From: Comamonadaceae bacterium
GTDB taxonomy: Bacteria > Pseudomonadota > Gammaproteobacteria > Burkholderiales > Burkholderiaceae_C
Direction: 5' to 3'
DNA length: 41,006 bases
Assembly: GCA_947452785.1 (NCBI GenBank)
Contig: CANGDZ010000028.1
Span: forward strand, 1 to 41,006
The notes beneath the pieces were generated by a model. The model had not been told where the DNA came from and ran no database searches. It saw only the letters and a program-made list of their open reading frames with translations. This document shows positions 26,260 through 35,795 of this stretch, one piece after another. The number at the start of each line of letters is the position of its first letter. Position 1 is the first letter of the stretch. A program made the position numbers and the translations under genes.

Positions 26260-27324
26260 TCAGTAGGACGCCAGTCCCAGCAGCCGCGCTGCGGAATCCA
26301 CCCGGCGTGCGATCGATTCCTTGTACGCCTCGAGATCGAGCTGCTCGTCCTGCGCGCCTTGCTGACCGCCGAGGTAGCGGGCATAGACCCCTTCACCAAT
26401 GCAGGCCAGTCGCCATTGGGCAAAGGCGCGGTAGTAGTCCACAGTCTTAAGCGACACGCCCATGGCCTGCGCATACAAACCCGCCATCTCGTCGGCACTC
26501 AAAAAGCCAGGCAAACCGGTGCTCATCGGGTCGCCGCCCTCCCCCGGCGCGGCGGGGTCGTGCCAGTAGCCCAACAAGCCACCGAGATCGGCCATCGGCT
26601 CACCCAAGGTGCACAGCTCCCAGTCCAGCACGCCAGCAACGGTCCCGTCGGGGTGCATCATGCAGTTGGACAAGCGGTAGTCCCCGTGCGCAATGGTCGC
26701 CAGCGAAGGCGGGGGCAGCCGTGCCCCGAGGGCCTGATGAACCACGTCCATCAGCGGCAATTCACGCGTCTTAGACTGCGCCCACTGGCCTGACCAGCGT
26801 TTGAGCTGGCGCTCGATATACCCATCACGCTTGGCGAAGTTGTCCAAACCCACCGCATCGATGTCGACCCGGTGCAGTGCGCACAGCGTATCAATCAGCG
26901 CGTGACACATGCGCGTGCGCACCGCTTCGCTCAGGCTGTGAGCAATGTGGACATCCCGCACCACAAGACCGTCAAGAAATCGCATTACATAAAAATCACG
27001 ACCATTGACTGCCGGGTCCTGGCACAGCCCCACCATCTCGGGCACGGGCACAGCGGTGCCGGCCAGACTGGCCATCAGTCGGTGCTCGCGTGCCATGTCG
27101 TGGGCGCTGGGCAGCAGTGGACCCATTGGCGGACGGCGCAGCACAAAGCGCCGACCCGCCGCATCGTTGACCGCAAAAGTCATGTTCGATCGGCCCCCGG
27201 CGATCAGCTTGAACTGCAGGGGAACAGTGATCTCGGTGTGCTGCGCCAGCCATGCGGTGACACGCGGGACATCGATGCCCTCAATTGAAGTCATGTTGTC
27301 GGGCGTTGCTTGGGGGACGGTCAT
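26260..27324 (-). CDS. APH-like phosphotransferase (ACAD10/11 kinase-domain family)
   Basis: A 354-residue kinase-fold protein. The catalytic loop HGDYRLSN is at residues 213-220 and the metal-binding DWE at 234-236 (VLDWELCTLGEP). The N-terminal lobe has GGRSNMTF and FVLRRPPMGPLLPSAHDM. This is the form found as the N-terminal domain of mammalian ACAD10/11, known to phosphorylate 4-hydroxyacyl groups before the dehydrogenase-like domain removes phosphate; LvaA of levulinate catabolism is related. It is the last gene of a minus-strand set after the FadB-like gene (16-bp gap). The ATG at 27324 is used; an internal ATG at 27294 is possible. Confidence 0.9.
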   Translation of the reverse strand: MTVPQATPDNMTSIEGIDVPRVTAWLAQHTEITVPLQFKLIAGGRSNMTFAVNDAAGRRFVLRRPPMGPLLPSAHDMAREHRLMASLAGTAVPVPEMVGLCQDPAVNGRDFYVMRFLDGLVVRDVHIAHSLSEAVRTRMCHALIDTLCALHRVDIDAVGLDNFAKRDGYIERQLKRWSGQWAQSKTRELPLMDVVHQALGARLPPPSLATIAHGDYRLSNCMMHPDGTVAGVLDWELCTLGEPMADLGGLLGYWHDPAAPGEGGDPMSTGLPGFLSADEMAGLYAQAMGVSLKTVDYYRAFAQWRLACIGEGVYARYLGGQQGAQDEQLDLEAYKESIARRVDSAARLLGLASY

Positions 27325-27340
27325 GGCTTAGGCCCGCAGT

Positions 27341-29392
27341 TCACTGTGCTTTTTCAAGCGCGGATGAAATCTTGAAGTGGGCACCCATCAGGGGACCATA
27401 GGCTTTCAGTTTGGTGGCAATGGTGGAGCGCCCAAGGGTGTCGGCATAGTGCATGGGGCCGCCCCGGTACACCGGCCAGCCATAGCCATTGACCCACACC
27501 ACATCGATATCGGACGCACGAAGCGCAATACCTTCTGCCAAGATATCGCAGGCCTCATTGATCATGGCGAACAGGCAACGTTCCAAAATTTCGGTGTCGC
27601 TGATCTCGCGCCGAGTATGACCTGAACGCTGCATGAAATCGGTGATGATGCCGCGTGTGACTTCCGAGGGTTGGGCTTGCCTTGCAGCGTCGTAGTCGTA
27701 GTAGCCTGCGCCCGTCTTTTGACCACGCCGACCTTTTTCACACAGCACTTCACGGATGGTGGCGCTCTGGCTGGTCGCTGCCGACCAACCCAAATCCAAG
27801 CCCGCCAAATCCGACATGGCAAAGGGCCCCATGGGCATGCCAAAGTCATACAGCACGCGGTCGATGTCCCAAGGCATACAGCCCTCCATCAGCATGGCCT
27901 GGGCTTGCAAGGAACGTGCACGCAAAATGCGGTTGCCAATAAAGCCGGGGCAAACACCAGACAGGACGGCCACTTTGCCTATTTTTTTACCGATGTCCAT
28001 GGCCGTGGCAATGGCGGTGTGTGAGGTCTTGGCGCCGCGCACCACCTCGAGCAATTTCATCACATTGGCGGGCGAGAAAAAGTGCATGCCCACCACGGCT
28101 TCAGGGCGCGAGACCACAGAGGCGATTTCATTCACGTCCAGTGCGGAGGTATTGGTGGCCAATACGGCACCCGGTTTGACGATGGCATCGAGTTTGGCAA
28201 AAATGGCTTTCTTCACTGCCATGTCTTCGAACACAGCCTCGATCACCAAATCGCAGTCCGCCAAACTGTGCATGTCCAGTGAGCCGCTCAACAAGGCCAG
28301 CCTTTTTTCCATCGCGTCGACCGATAGTCTGCCGCGCTTGACCGTATTGCCATAATTGCTGCGAACCGTAGCCAAGCCCCGGTCGAGCGCTTGCTGCGAT
28401 GTCTCGACCATCACCACCGGAATGCCCACGTTGGCAAAGTTCATCGCAATGCCGCCGCCCATGGTGCCCGCACCGATGATGCCCACCTTGGCCAAGTTCA
28501 CCAGCGGCGTGTCGGCCGGCACATCTGGAATTTTGGACGCTTGGCGTTCTGCAAAAAAAGCATAGCGCTGCGCGATCGACTGCGGTCCGGCGACCAGTTC
28601 CAAAAAGAGTTTGCGTTCGGTCTGCATGCCTTGTTCAAAGGGCTGATGCACCGCGGCTTCGATGCATCGGATGTTGTATTCCGGCGCCAGAAAACCACGG
28701 AATTTGCGCGCATTGGCTTTGCGAAATTCCGCAAACAGTTCGGGATGTGCGCGCGCGGCCAGCATTTTTTCGTCCAAGTCACGGACTTTGCGCAAGGGTC
28801 GGTCTTCGTCAATCACTTTGCGCGCGAAAGCCAAAGCCCCCGCAAGCAACTGGCCTTCGGGAACCAACTCGTCCAGCAGTCCCATGGCCAGGCAGTCAGC
28901 GGCCTTGACATGCAGGCCTCCGGTGATCATATCCAGTGCCTTGGCGGCGCCGACAATGCGCGGCAAACGTTGCGTGCCCCCCGCGCCGGGCAACAGGCCC
29001 AGATGCACTTCGGGCAAACCGCATTTGGCACTGGGCACGGCCACTCGGTAATGGCAGCACAGGGCCACCTCAAAGCCACCGCCCAAAGAGGTGCCGTGGA
29101 TCGCCGCAATCACAGGCTTGTGCCCCAATTCGATGACATCCTGCGCCTCGAACAGGGACGGCGCTTGCGGAGGTTTGCCAAACTCGGTGATGTCCGCACC
29201 GGCCAGAAAGGTGCGGCCTTCGCAGATCAACACAATCGCCCGCACGGCGCTGTGGGCTTGCGCTTGGGCGATGCCCTTGACCAGGGTTTCGCGCACGACT
29301 TGCGACAGCGCGTTGACCGGGGGGTGCTGGATGGCGAGGACGGCGATATCGCCTTCGATACGCAGGGTGCCTGCAGGCAAAGTGGTGTTCAT
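27341..29392 (-). CDS. Enoyl-CoA hydratase / 3-hydroxyacyl-CoA dehydrogenase fusion (FadB/FadJ-like)
   Basis: A 683-residue bifunctional beta-oxidation enzyme. The N-terminal crotonase domain carries [25 protein letters not shown] and [16 protein letters not shown] with classical catalytic glutamate positions. The NAD-binding domain begins with [14 protein letters not shown] near residue 300, and a C-terminal 3HCDH domain includes [19 protein letters not shown]. The ATG at 29392 is preferred because the longer in-frame start (29449) would run into the thiolase gene. It lies 28 bp after the thiolase stop, and the two make the second half of a beta-oxidation cycle. Confidence 0.93.
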   Translation of the reverse strand: MNTTLPAGTLRIEGDIAVLAIQHPPVNALSQVVRETLVKGIAQAQAHSAVRAIVLICEGRTFLAGADITEFGKPPQAPSLFEAQDVIELGHKPVIAAIHGTSLGGGFEVALCCHYRVAVPSAKCGLPEVHLGLLPGAGGTQRLPRIVGAAKALDMITGGLHVKAADCLAMGLLDELVPEGQLLAGALAFARKVIDEDRPLRKVRDLDEKMLAARAHPELFAEFRKANARKFRGFLAPEYNIRCIEAAVHQPFEQGMQTERKLFLELVAGPQSIAQRYAFFAERQASKIPDVPADTPLVNLAKVGIIGAGTMGGGIAMNFANVGIPVVMVETSQQALDRGLATVRSNYGNTVKRGRLSVDAMEKRLALLSGSLDMHSLADCDLVIEAVFEDMAVKKAIFAKLDAIVKPGAVLATNTSALDVNEIASVVSRPEAVVGMHFFSPANVMKLLEVVRGAKTSHTAIATAMDIGKKIGKVAVLSGVCPGFIGNRILRARSLQAQAMLMEGCMPWDIDRVLYDFGMPMGPFAMSDLAGLDLGWSAATSQSATIREVLCEKGRRGQKTGAGYYDYDAARQAQPSEVTRGIITDFMQRSGHTRREISDTEILERCLFAMINEACDILAEGIALRASDIDVVWVNGYGWPVYRGGPMHYADTLGRSTIATKLKAYGPLMGAHFKISSALEKAQ

Positions 29393-29420
29393 GGGGTGGA
29401 GGTCAGTTTCGGGTTGAGGT

Positions 29421-30581
29421 TCAATAGACTTCAAACAGCCCAGCGCCACCCATGCCGCCGCCGATACACATGGAGACCACCACGTTTTTGGCGCCGCGTC
29501 GGCGCCCTTCCATCAAGGCATGGCCGCTCAGTCGCGCGCCAGTCATGCCAAAGGGGTGGCCAATGGCGATTGAGCCTCCGTTGACGTTGTAAATCGACGG
29601 ATCGATGCCCAAGCGGTCGCGGCTGTACAGACACTGGCTGGCAAACGCTTCATTGAGTTCCCACAAATGAATGTCGCTGACCTTCAGGCCATGGCGTTGC
29701 AATAGGCGCGGCACCGCAAACACGGGGCCAATTCCCATTTCATCGGGCTCACAACCCGCCACTGCCCAGCCTTTGAACGCGCCCAAAGGTTGCAAGCCAC
29801 GCCGCTCGGCTTCTTTGGCTTCCATCAGCACCACAGCGGCGCCGCCGTCCGATAACTGACTGGCATTGCCGGCCGTGACGAATTTGCCGGCACCTTTAAC
29901 CGGCTCGAGTTTGGCCAGCCCTTGCAACGTGGTCTCGGGGCGGTTGCACTCGTCACGGTCGACCACCGCATCCACAAAAGATTCAGCTTTGGTGACTTTG
30001 TCCACGACTTTCATGCGCGTTTTGACGGAGATGATTTCGTCTTTGAATAAACCTGCAGCTTGCGCTGCGGCCATGCGCTGTTGGGATTGCAAGGAATATT
30101 CGTCTTGGTACTCTCGGCTGATGTTGTAACGCTCGGCCACGATGTCAGCGGTCTCGATCATGGGCATCCAAATGGCGGGGTGCGTATCGAGCAAGGATTC
30201 GTCGCGTCCGCCACCCCCACCGCCTTGAAAGCTGATGGAGTCCACGCCGCAGCCCACCATGATGTCCGCGCCTTCTTCCACGATCTGGTGCGCAGCCACC
30301 GCAATGGCATTCAGACCTGATGAGCAGGCACGGTTCAGCGTCATGCCCGACGTGGTGACGGGCAAGCCCGCCAACAAGCCCGCTGCGCGCGCCACATTGC
30401 CCGAAGCGGCCACGCAACCGGCAATCACGTCTTCAATTTCAGCCGGATCGACTTTGGAGCGCTCCACGGCCGCGCGGATGGCATGACCCAAGATGGCCAT
30501 ATTGGAGGTGTGGTTGAAACCACCGCGGCCTGCTTTGGCCAGTCCGGTACGTGCATAAGAAACGATGACTGCTTGACGCAT
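29421..30581 (-). CDS. Acetyl-CoA C-acyltransferase (thiolase)
   Basis: A 386-residue thiolase cleaving 3-ketoacyl-CoA. The nucleophile C86 lies in [12 protein letters not shown]342 in [12 protein letters not shown] and C372 in SMCIGGGMG, all as expected. The length fits degradative thiolases. The start ATG at 30581 has CTAGGAGAA ahead. It is the first gene of the minus-strand set with the FadB-like and kinase genes, and diverges from the Bug binding protein at 30825 across 243 bp. Confidence 0.94.
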   Translation of the reverse strand: MRQAVIVSYARTGLAKAGRGGFNHTSNMAILGHAIRAAVERSKVDPAEIEDVIAGCVAASGNVARAAGLLAGLPVTTSGMTLNRACSSGLNAIAVAAHQIVEEGADIMVGCGVDSISFQGGGGGGRDESLLDTHPAIWMPMIETADIVAERYNISREYQDEYSLQSQQRMAAAQAAGLFKDEIISVKTRMKVVDKVTKAESFVDAVVDRDECNRPETTLQGLAKLEPVKGAGKFVTAGNASQLSDGGAAVVLMEAKEAERRGLQPLGAFKGWAVAGCEPDEMGIGPVFAVPRLLQRHGLKVSDIHLWELNEAFASQCLYSRDRLGIDPSIYNVNGGSIAIGHPFGMTGARLSGHALMEGRRRGAKNVVVSMCIGGGMGGAGLFEVY

Positions 30582-30824
30582 GGTGAATTCTCCTAGGGGG
30601 TGATCGTGTGGCGAAGGTCGCTAATGCGGCTATTTTGAAAGGGGTTCAGCAATTGACTTTAGGTCAGATGGCGTCTGAATCCCTATCGGTGAATACCCTT
30701 GCGGCTTGAGTCCGCCATGCGTCAGGGCAACCCGCATGCGGCTCGTTATGATTTGCCTTCATTCCCTTTGAATCGCCGAGACATGAAGTGCGCGAATAAC
30801 TCGAACCTACAAGGAACGCCCAAC

Positions 30825-31793
30825 ATGAAGCAGTTGATCACGTGGATTCAGGCTATTTTTTGGTTGCTGATGACGGGGACATCAACCGCTGCATGGGCAC
30901 AAGACACCTACCCTGCTCGCCCTATCACCCTCATCAACCCTTGGGCCGCAGGCAGCTCGACCGACATCATGGCCCGCGCCATCGCAGAGCAGCTCTTCAA
31001 GCAAATGGGGCAAAGTGTGGTGGTGGTCTCACGCGATGGCGGCTCCGGCGTGATTGGCATGACGGTGCTGATGCAAGCCCCTGCCGATGGGCTGACCCTG
31101 GCCTTCACCCCTATGACACCTGTGACCATTCAGCCGCACCACCTGAAGGACCTGAAACTTTCGCCAGACACGATTCAACCGGTGTGCGGCATCACCGAAA
31201 ACATTCTGGGCCTTTCGGTCCGATCGGACAGCCCCTTTAAGACCCTGGCCGATTTGATTGCTGCAGGCAAAAGCAAATCTCTGTCTTATGGCTCTCCAGG
31301 CCCCAACTCGGCGCCGTTTTTGGCGGTGGATGACCTGGCCCGACATCAAAAATTGGATTTGGTGCACATCCCTTTCAAAGGCGATGCAGCTTCAATTCAG
31401 GAGCTTTTGGCAGGGCGACTGGATTTCGCCACCAGCATTGCCGCGTCGGCAGCCCCGCAGGTCAAAGCCGGAAGCGTGCGCTTGTTGGCCGTTGCTTCTG
31501 AGCGCAGGCATCCAGGCTTTCCAGAAGTGCCCACGCTCAGGGAGTTGGGCATTGATGTGACCCAACTGTCCTTTGCCGGCTTGTTTGCGCCACGCGGTAC
31601 GCCAGCGCCGGTGCTCGCCAAACTGGATGCCGCTTGTGCCATTGCCGTCAAATCGGATGCGGTGAAAGAAGCGGCACTCAAGAGCAACCAAATACTGGCT
31701 TACCAGTCCATGGCCCAGTGGGACAAACGGGTGCACGACGAGTTCGTGAAACAAGGCGCAGCCTTCCGCGCTGCGGGCGGTGTTCGCCAATAA
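30825..31793 (+). CDS. Tripartite tricarboxylate transporter substrate-binding protein (Bug family)
   Basis: A 322-residue periplasmic binding protein with a signal peptide (residues 1 to about 24, ending AAWAQ) and the Bug start YPARPITLINPWAAGSSTD. Internal blocks VVSRDGGSGVIG, YGSPGPNSAPFLAVDDL and HIPFKGDAASIQELLAGRLDF are typical. These proteins bind carboxylates for TctAB-type importers or act as sensors. The ATG at 30825 follows AAGGAA; the frame is open upstream but those residues precede the signal peptide. It opens a tightly spaced operon with the cupin, GST and VOC genes. No TctA or TctB membrane gene is present. Confidence 0.9.
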   Translation: MKQLITWIQAIFWLLMTGTSTAAWAQDTYPARPITLINPWAAGSSTDIMARAIAEQLFKQMGQSVVVVSRDGGSGVIGMTVLMQAPADGLTLAFTPMTPVTIQPHHLKDLKLSPDTIQPVCGITENILGLSVRSDSPFKTLADLIAAGKSKSLSYGSPGPNSAPFLAVDDLARHQKLDLVHIPFKGDAASIQELLAGRLDFATSIAASAAPQVKAGSVRLLAVASERRHPGFPEVPTLRELGIDVTQLSFAGLFAPRGTPAPVLAKLDAACAIAVKSDAVKEAALKSNQILAYQSMAQWDKRVHDEFVKQGAAFRAAGGVRQ

Positions 31794-31807
31794 CCGAAAG
31801 ACAAACC

Positions 31808-32347
31808 ATGACCGATCCAATTCAACCCATTCGCCGCGTGATCACGCATGACGACGCCCACGGTCGCTCCCGAATTTTGGAGGATGGCCCCTCCCTCGCT
31901 GTGCGTGTGGTGGCGCAGCGGCCGGGCTACCGGGTCACCAACCTTTGGCGAACCGGGGCCAGTCCCTCCGCCATCGATGCGCCGGACAGCATCACTGAAC
32001 ATGTGGGTGTGTCACCGCCCTCCGGTGGCACCGTCTTGCGCATCATTGACATTCCTCCAGAGCCAAAGGACCCGCAAGAGTTGCAGCGGGCCATGGAAGC
32101 GACTTTTTCCAGCATGTACCGTGATGCACATCGTGAGGTCAAACCGGGCGAACACCCCGGCATGCACCGAACGCAAACCGTGGATTACGCACTGATGCTG
32201 CAAGGCGAATTGACGGCCATTTTGGATGAAGAGGAAACCGTACTGCGCGCAGGTGACGTGCTGATCCAAAGAGGCACCAACCATGCATGGGCCAACCGCT
32301 CGGGTCACCCCGCGCGGATTGCTTTTATCTTGATCGACGCCAAATAA
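31808..32347 (+). CDS. Cupin domain protein
   Basis: A 179-residue cupin. The C-terminal half holds the beta-barrel: HRTQTVDYALMLQGELTAILDEEETVLRAGDVLIQRGTNHAW (given here in sections: HRTQTVDYA, LMLQGELTAIL, LRAGDVLIQRGTNHAW). The metal-site positions seem partly kept, with His in the first and second motifs. It may be a small dioxygenase, isomerase or hydrolase on a ring or keto-acid compound, or a binding protein; sequence alone does not decide. It lies 14 bp after the Bug gene and 18 bp before the GST gene. Confidence 0.8.
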   Translation: MTDPIQPIRRVITHDDAHGRSRILEDGPSLAVRVVAQRPGYRVTNLWRTGASPSAIDAPDSITEHVGVSPPSGGTVLRIIDIPPEPKDPQELQRAMEATFSSMYRDAHREVKPGEHPGMHRTQTVDYALMLQGELTAILDEEETVLRAGDVLIQRGTNHAWANRSGHPARIAFILIDAK

Positions 32348-32365
32348 TTCCATCGCCGCCACGCC

Positions 32366-32977
32366 ATGACCATCCAGCTGTATCACTGCACCCGCGCCCG
32401 CTCGATGCGCCCTTTGTGGACTCTGATCGAAATGGGCCTGCCGCATGAACTGATCACGATGCCGTTTCCGCCCCGCGTGACGACCCGCGAATACCTCAAG
32501 ATCAACCCGTTGGGCACAATCCCCTGCATGGTCGATGGCGATGTCGTCATGACCGAGTCGGCCGGTATTTGCCAATACCTGGTCGAGCGTTACGGCCCCA
32601 GCGATCTGGCCGTGCGGGTCGACGAACCCGATTACGGCGCCTACCTGAACTGGCTGCACCGCAGTGATGCAACGCTTACTTTTCCGCAGACGCTGGTGCT
32701 GCGCTACACCCGGCTCGAACCGGAGGAGCGACGCAACCCCCAGGTCGCGGCGGACTACCGGCAATGGTTCTTGTCCAGACTGCGGGTTTTAGAAACAGCC
32801 ACGGCAGACCGCCAATACCTTTGCGCCAACCGCTTCACCATCGCAGACATCTGCATTGGCTATGTGCTGGTGCTAGCCAAAGCGCTCAATATTAGCGAGG
32901 CCTTCACCCCCAACATTCAGCGCTACTGGGACCACATCACCCAGCGGCCCGGCTTCCAGCAAGCCTTCCAACTTTAA
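32366..32977 (+). CDS. Glutathione S-transferase family protein
   Basis: A 203-residue GST with an N-terminal thioredoxin fold (LYHCTRARSMRPLWTLIEMG), the cis-proline/glutathione site NPLGTIPCMVDGD and TESAGICQYL, and a C-terminal helical domain with FTIADICIGY (N-capping box). Its place in an operon with a cupin and a VOC protein suggests a catabolic isomerase or dehalogenase-type GST such as maleylpyruvate isomerase rather than detoxification; that is inferred from neighbours. Confidence 0.88.
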   Translation: MTIQLYHCTRARSMRPLWTLIEMGLPHELITMPFPPRVTTREYLKINPLGTIPCMVDGDVVMTESAGICQYLVERYGPSDLAVRVDEPDYGAYLNWLHRSDATLTFPQTLVLRYTRLEPEERRNPQVAADYRQWFLSRLRVLETATADRQYLCANRFTIADICIGYVLVLAKALNISEAFTPNIQRYWDHITQRPGFQQAFQL

Positions 32978-32991
32978 ACAAGGAGATCCAC

Positions 32992-33399
32992 ATGGGTATC
33001 GCACTCACAAAGCAATCGATTGATCTGGGCATCGTCACCTCCAACGGCCCGGCCATGCTGGCGTTCTACCGCGACTTACTGGGCTTGAAAGACGTTGGCG
33101 AAATGGCCATGCCAGGCAGCGGCGTCATGCACCGACTGATGTGCGGAGACAGCCTGATCAAACTGCGAGTCATGCCTGCCGAGCCCGCCTTGAACCCCTC
33201 GGCATCGGGTGGCATCCAGAAAGCCGCTGGTTTTCGCTATTGGACCATGACCATCAGCAACCTGACCGAAATGGTCAAGGCCTGCACCGATGCCGGGACC
33301 CGCATAGTGATGCCCGAGACGGAGTTTCGTCCCGGCGTGTTCATCGCCATCGTCACCGACCCGGATGGCAACTGGGTGGAGTTCTTGTCTTTGCGCTGA
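32992..33399 (+). CDS. VOC family protein (glyoxalase/dioxygenase superfamily)
   Basis: A 135-residue single-unit VOC protein with two beta-alpha-beta-beta-beta modules. The N-terminal module begins DLGIVTSNGPAMLAFYRDLLGLKDVGE, and the C-terminal ends FIAIVTDPDGNWVEFLSLR with the usual metal-ligand Glu. A strong AGGAGA precedes the ATG at 32992. It could be a lyase, isomerase or extradiol-type enzyme. It is the last of four closely spaced genes; a 67-bp gap follows. Confidence 0.88.
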   Translation: MGIALTKQSIDLGIVTSNGPAMLAFYRDLLGLKDVGEMAMPGSGVMHRLMCGDSLIKLRVMPAEPALNPSASGGIQKAAGFRYWTMTISNLTEMVKACTDAGTRIVMPETEFRPGVFIAIVTDPDGNWVEFLSLR

Positions 33400-33466
33400 C
33401 TTGCATCGCCCCCATGACACACCACAATAGGGTTGAGGGTCTGCGTTCACCCCATCAGGGACACCC

Positions 33467-34423
33467 TTGAGTACACCCAGCTTTCAGCACATCGCTGTCG
33501 TGGGCGCAGGCGCCGTGGGCAGCTTTTACGGCGGCATGTTGGCGCGCGCTGGCCATCAGGTAACACTGATCGGGCGCCCCGCGCACGTGAACGCCATTAG
33601 ACAGGCGGGCTTGAAGCTGGAATTGGCCAATGCCTCTGGCATTGAAACCATTCGCTTGCACGCCAGCACGGAGTTGTCCGCCTTGCGGTCTGCCGACTTG
33701 GTCTTGTTTTGTGTCAAATCCACAGACAGCATTTCTGTTGCCAACCAACTAGCGCCCTCCCTCGCGCCTGGGGCCTTGGTGATGAGCTTGCAAAACGGGG
33801 TCGAGAACGCGGCGCTGATTGCCAGCCAACTGCCTCAAGCGGTGATTCCCACGGTGGTCTATGTCGCCACAGAAATCCCCTCGCCGGGTTATGTGAAGCA
33901 CCATGGGCGGGGTGAACTCGTCATCGGAACGATGAAAGACTCACGTCTGAGCAACCCAACACCCACCTTGACGGCGCTGGTAGACCTTTTTGCATCGGCC
34001 CAGGTTCCGGTTCAGATCTCGCAGGACGTGATGGCCGAGTTATGGTCGAAGTTAATGATCAACTGCGCCTTCAACGCTATTTCGGCTTTGACGCAAAACC
34101 CGTACGAGAAACTTGCGGCCTTGGAGGCCATTCGCGCCACACAAGCGGCTTTGGTACTTGAGGTCATTGCCGTGGCACAAGCCGATGGCGTTGCTTTGTC
34201 TGAACCCATCGCCATGCAAGCCGTGGCCCAAATTTCAATCACGATGGGCAGTCAAAAATCCTCCACCGCGCAAGACATGGCCCGTCGTAAACCCAGCGAG
34301 ATCGACCACCTCAATGGATTTATTGTTCGGCGTGGGCAGGCGCTGGGCATCTCTACACCTGTGAACCAAGCCCTCTATGCTTTGGTCAAACTGGTGGAAT
34401 CCGCTTATGCAGATCCACGCTAG
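33467..34423 (+). CDS. Ketopantoate reductase-like (ApbA/PanE) oxidoreductase
   Basis: A 318-residue NADP-dependent 2-keto acid reductase. The Rossmann motif AVVGAGAVGSFYGGML is at about residues 11-26, with LFCVKSTDS and VMSLQNGVENA in the usual places and the catalytic-lysine helix ELWSKLMINCAFNAISAL. The start is TTG at 33467, which gives the expected short lead before the nucleotide motif; no ATG fits. In this catabolic context it may reduce a keto acid other than ketopantoate. Its stop overlaps the stop of the convergent FAD hydroxylase within CTAG. Confidence 0.88.
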   Translation: MSTPSFQHIAVVGAGAVGSFYGGMLARAGHQVTLIGRPAHVNAIRQAGLKLELANASGIETIRLHASTELSALRSADLVLFCVKSTDSISVANQLAPSLAPGALVMSLQNGVENAALIASQLPQAVIPTVVYVATEIPSPGYVKHHGRGELVIGTMKDSRLSNPTPTLTALVDLFASAQVPVQISQDVMAELWSKLMINCAFNAISALTQNPYEKLAALEAIRATQAALVLEVIAVAQADGVALSEPIAMQAVAQISITMGSQKSSTAQDMARRKPSEIDHLNGFIVRRGQALGISTPVNQALYALVKLVESAYADPR

Positions 34424-35649
34424 AACAGCCGCCCCCTTTGGTGCAAGTGCCCATTGCCCGTGAGGGATCGGGCGATGGCTTTTTTGATGGGACTCCAATT
34501 TTGAGCCACCCGCAGCAAGGTCTCACGCAGCAGTTTGCCGGGCACGGATTCATGGGTGTACAAATCGGTCAGCCAGCGGGTCAACAGGTACAGGGGCCGT
34601 GTGGCCATTTGGTGCTGGCGGTTGTAATGCGCAAGGGTTCTAGCATTGCCCACATCGTGCCCAGCTTGGTGGGCCTGCAAAAGGCCTTTGGACAAGGCTT
34701 CAATTCCCAGTAAACCAAAGTTAAATCCGTGGGCTGTGACGGGGTGCATACCTACAGCGGCGTCGCCCACTGCAGCATAACGCAGTGCGGTGAGGCGCTC
34801 GGGATAGACGCCCACCAGAGGGTAATTGTGACGCGTGCTCAGCAGGTGCATAGACCCCAGCCGGTCGTGAAAACGCTGGCGCACCTGGATTTCAAAGTCG
34901 GCGACTTCGGCCTGCATCAGCTGATCAATACCCTCACTGGGCAGTGTGATCACCACGGAAGATCGGTTCATGCCGGTCGTAGGGTCGGGGTTCATGGGCA
35001 GCAAGGCCAAGGTCTGGCCAAAGTCAAACCACTCCCAGGCGACGTGATCGTGCGGCTGCTCATGCGACATGCAACAGACCAACATGTTTTTGCCAAAGTC
35101 GTGCATCTGGGCTGGAATGCCCATCATGCGTCGGGTGGACGAAAACCGGCTGTCTGCTGACACCACCAAGCGTGCCGTGAGGTGCGTCCCATTGTCCAGT
35201 GTCACTTCAACTTGCTCAGCCTGGGTGCTTAATCGCGCCACCCTTTGGCCCGAGATTAACTGGATATCACCGTTCTTATTCTGCGACGCCAGCACGCAGT
35301 CGTAAGCTGCTTTTCGGATCAGGTGATTGGACACCAACCACCCCAACTCTGGGTGCGACCCCCATTTGTGCGAGATCAGTAAATTGCAGGGTGAAAGGCC
35401 GTTCATGATCTTGGCATCGCGCAGAGGTGACAGATCTTGCGCAGCCAACTGAGACCACAAGCCCAAATCTTTGAGCAATGCCACCGAGTGCTGGGTGAGC
35501 GCGATCTCGCGTCCATCAAACTCCGGCTGCGCCAAAGACGATTGCGTCTGCGCTTCAACCAGCACAACAGAGATTCCCTGCCCACTGAGCGACTGGGCCA
35601 GGCACAACCCGCTGGGCCCAGCACCGACAATGATGATGTCTGCATCCAT
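34420..35649 (-). CDS. FAD-dependent hydroxylase, UbiH/COQ6 family
   Basis: A 409-residue flavoprotein monooxygenase. The FAD motif VGAGPSGLCLAQSL is at about residues 7-20, the DG-like motif region is LVVSADSRFSSTRR, and the second FAD motif is YAAVGDAAVGMHPVTAHGFNFG. Family members hydroxylate the ubiquinone ring or other aromatics. No other ubi genes are adjacent. The ATG at 35649 is used. It diverges from the ThDP enzyme across a 146-bp gap. Confidence 0.85.
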   Translation of the reverse strand: MDADIIIVGAGPSGLCLAQSLSGQGISVVLVEAQTQSSLAQPEFDGREIALTQHSVALLKDLGLWSQLAAQDLSPLRDAKIMNGLSPCNLLISHKWGSHPELGWLVSNHLIRKAAYDCVLASQNKNGDIQLISGQRVARLSTQAEQVEVTLDNGTHLTARLVVSADSRFSSTRRMMGIPAQMHDFGKNMLVCCMSHEQPHDHVAWEWFDFGQTLALLPMNPDPTTGMNRSSVVITLPSEGIDQLMQAEVADFEIQVRQRFHDRLGSMHLLSTRHNYPLVGVYPERLTALRYAAVGDAAVGMHPVTAHGFNFGLLGIEALSKGLLQAHQAGHDVGNARTLAHYNRQHQMATRPLYLLTRWLTDLYTHESVPGKLLRETLLRVAQNWSPIKKAIARSLTGNGHLHQRGRLF

Positions 35650-35795
35650 CGTGGCATCCTTTGTGAATCAGCTCGCACTGTGGGGCCAAGGGCTCCAGGA
35701 GCCGATGACCTGCGTCAAGCGGACGACAAATAGCTCACAATGGCACTGGCTACGTTTTTCTGAAACGCTGGCATTCGAAATAGGAGAAAACCACC

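Noticed and set aside
28391..29584. Plus-strand open frame of 397 codons opposite the FadB-like and thiolase genes
   Set aside because: The minus strand encodes conserved enzymes with full catalytic motifs here; the plus frame shows no motif.
30653..30752. Possible promoter elements (TTGACT, and TATGAT at 30747) before the Bug gene
   Set aside because: The hexamers do not pair at proper spacing; neither gives a convincing promoter.
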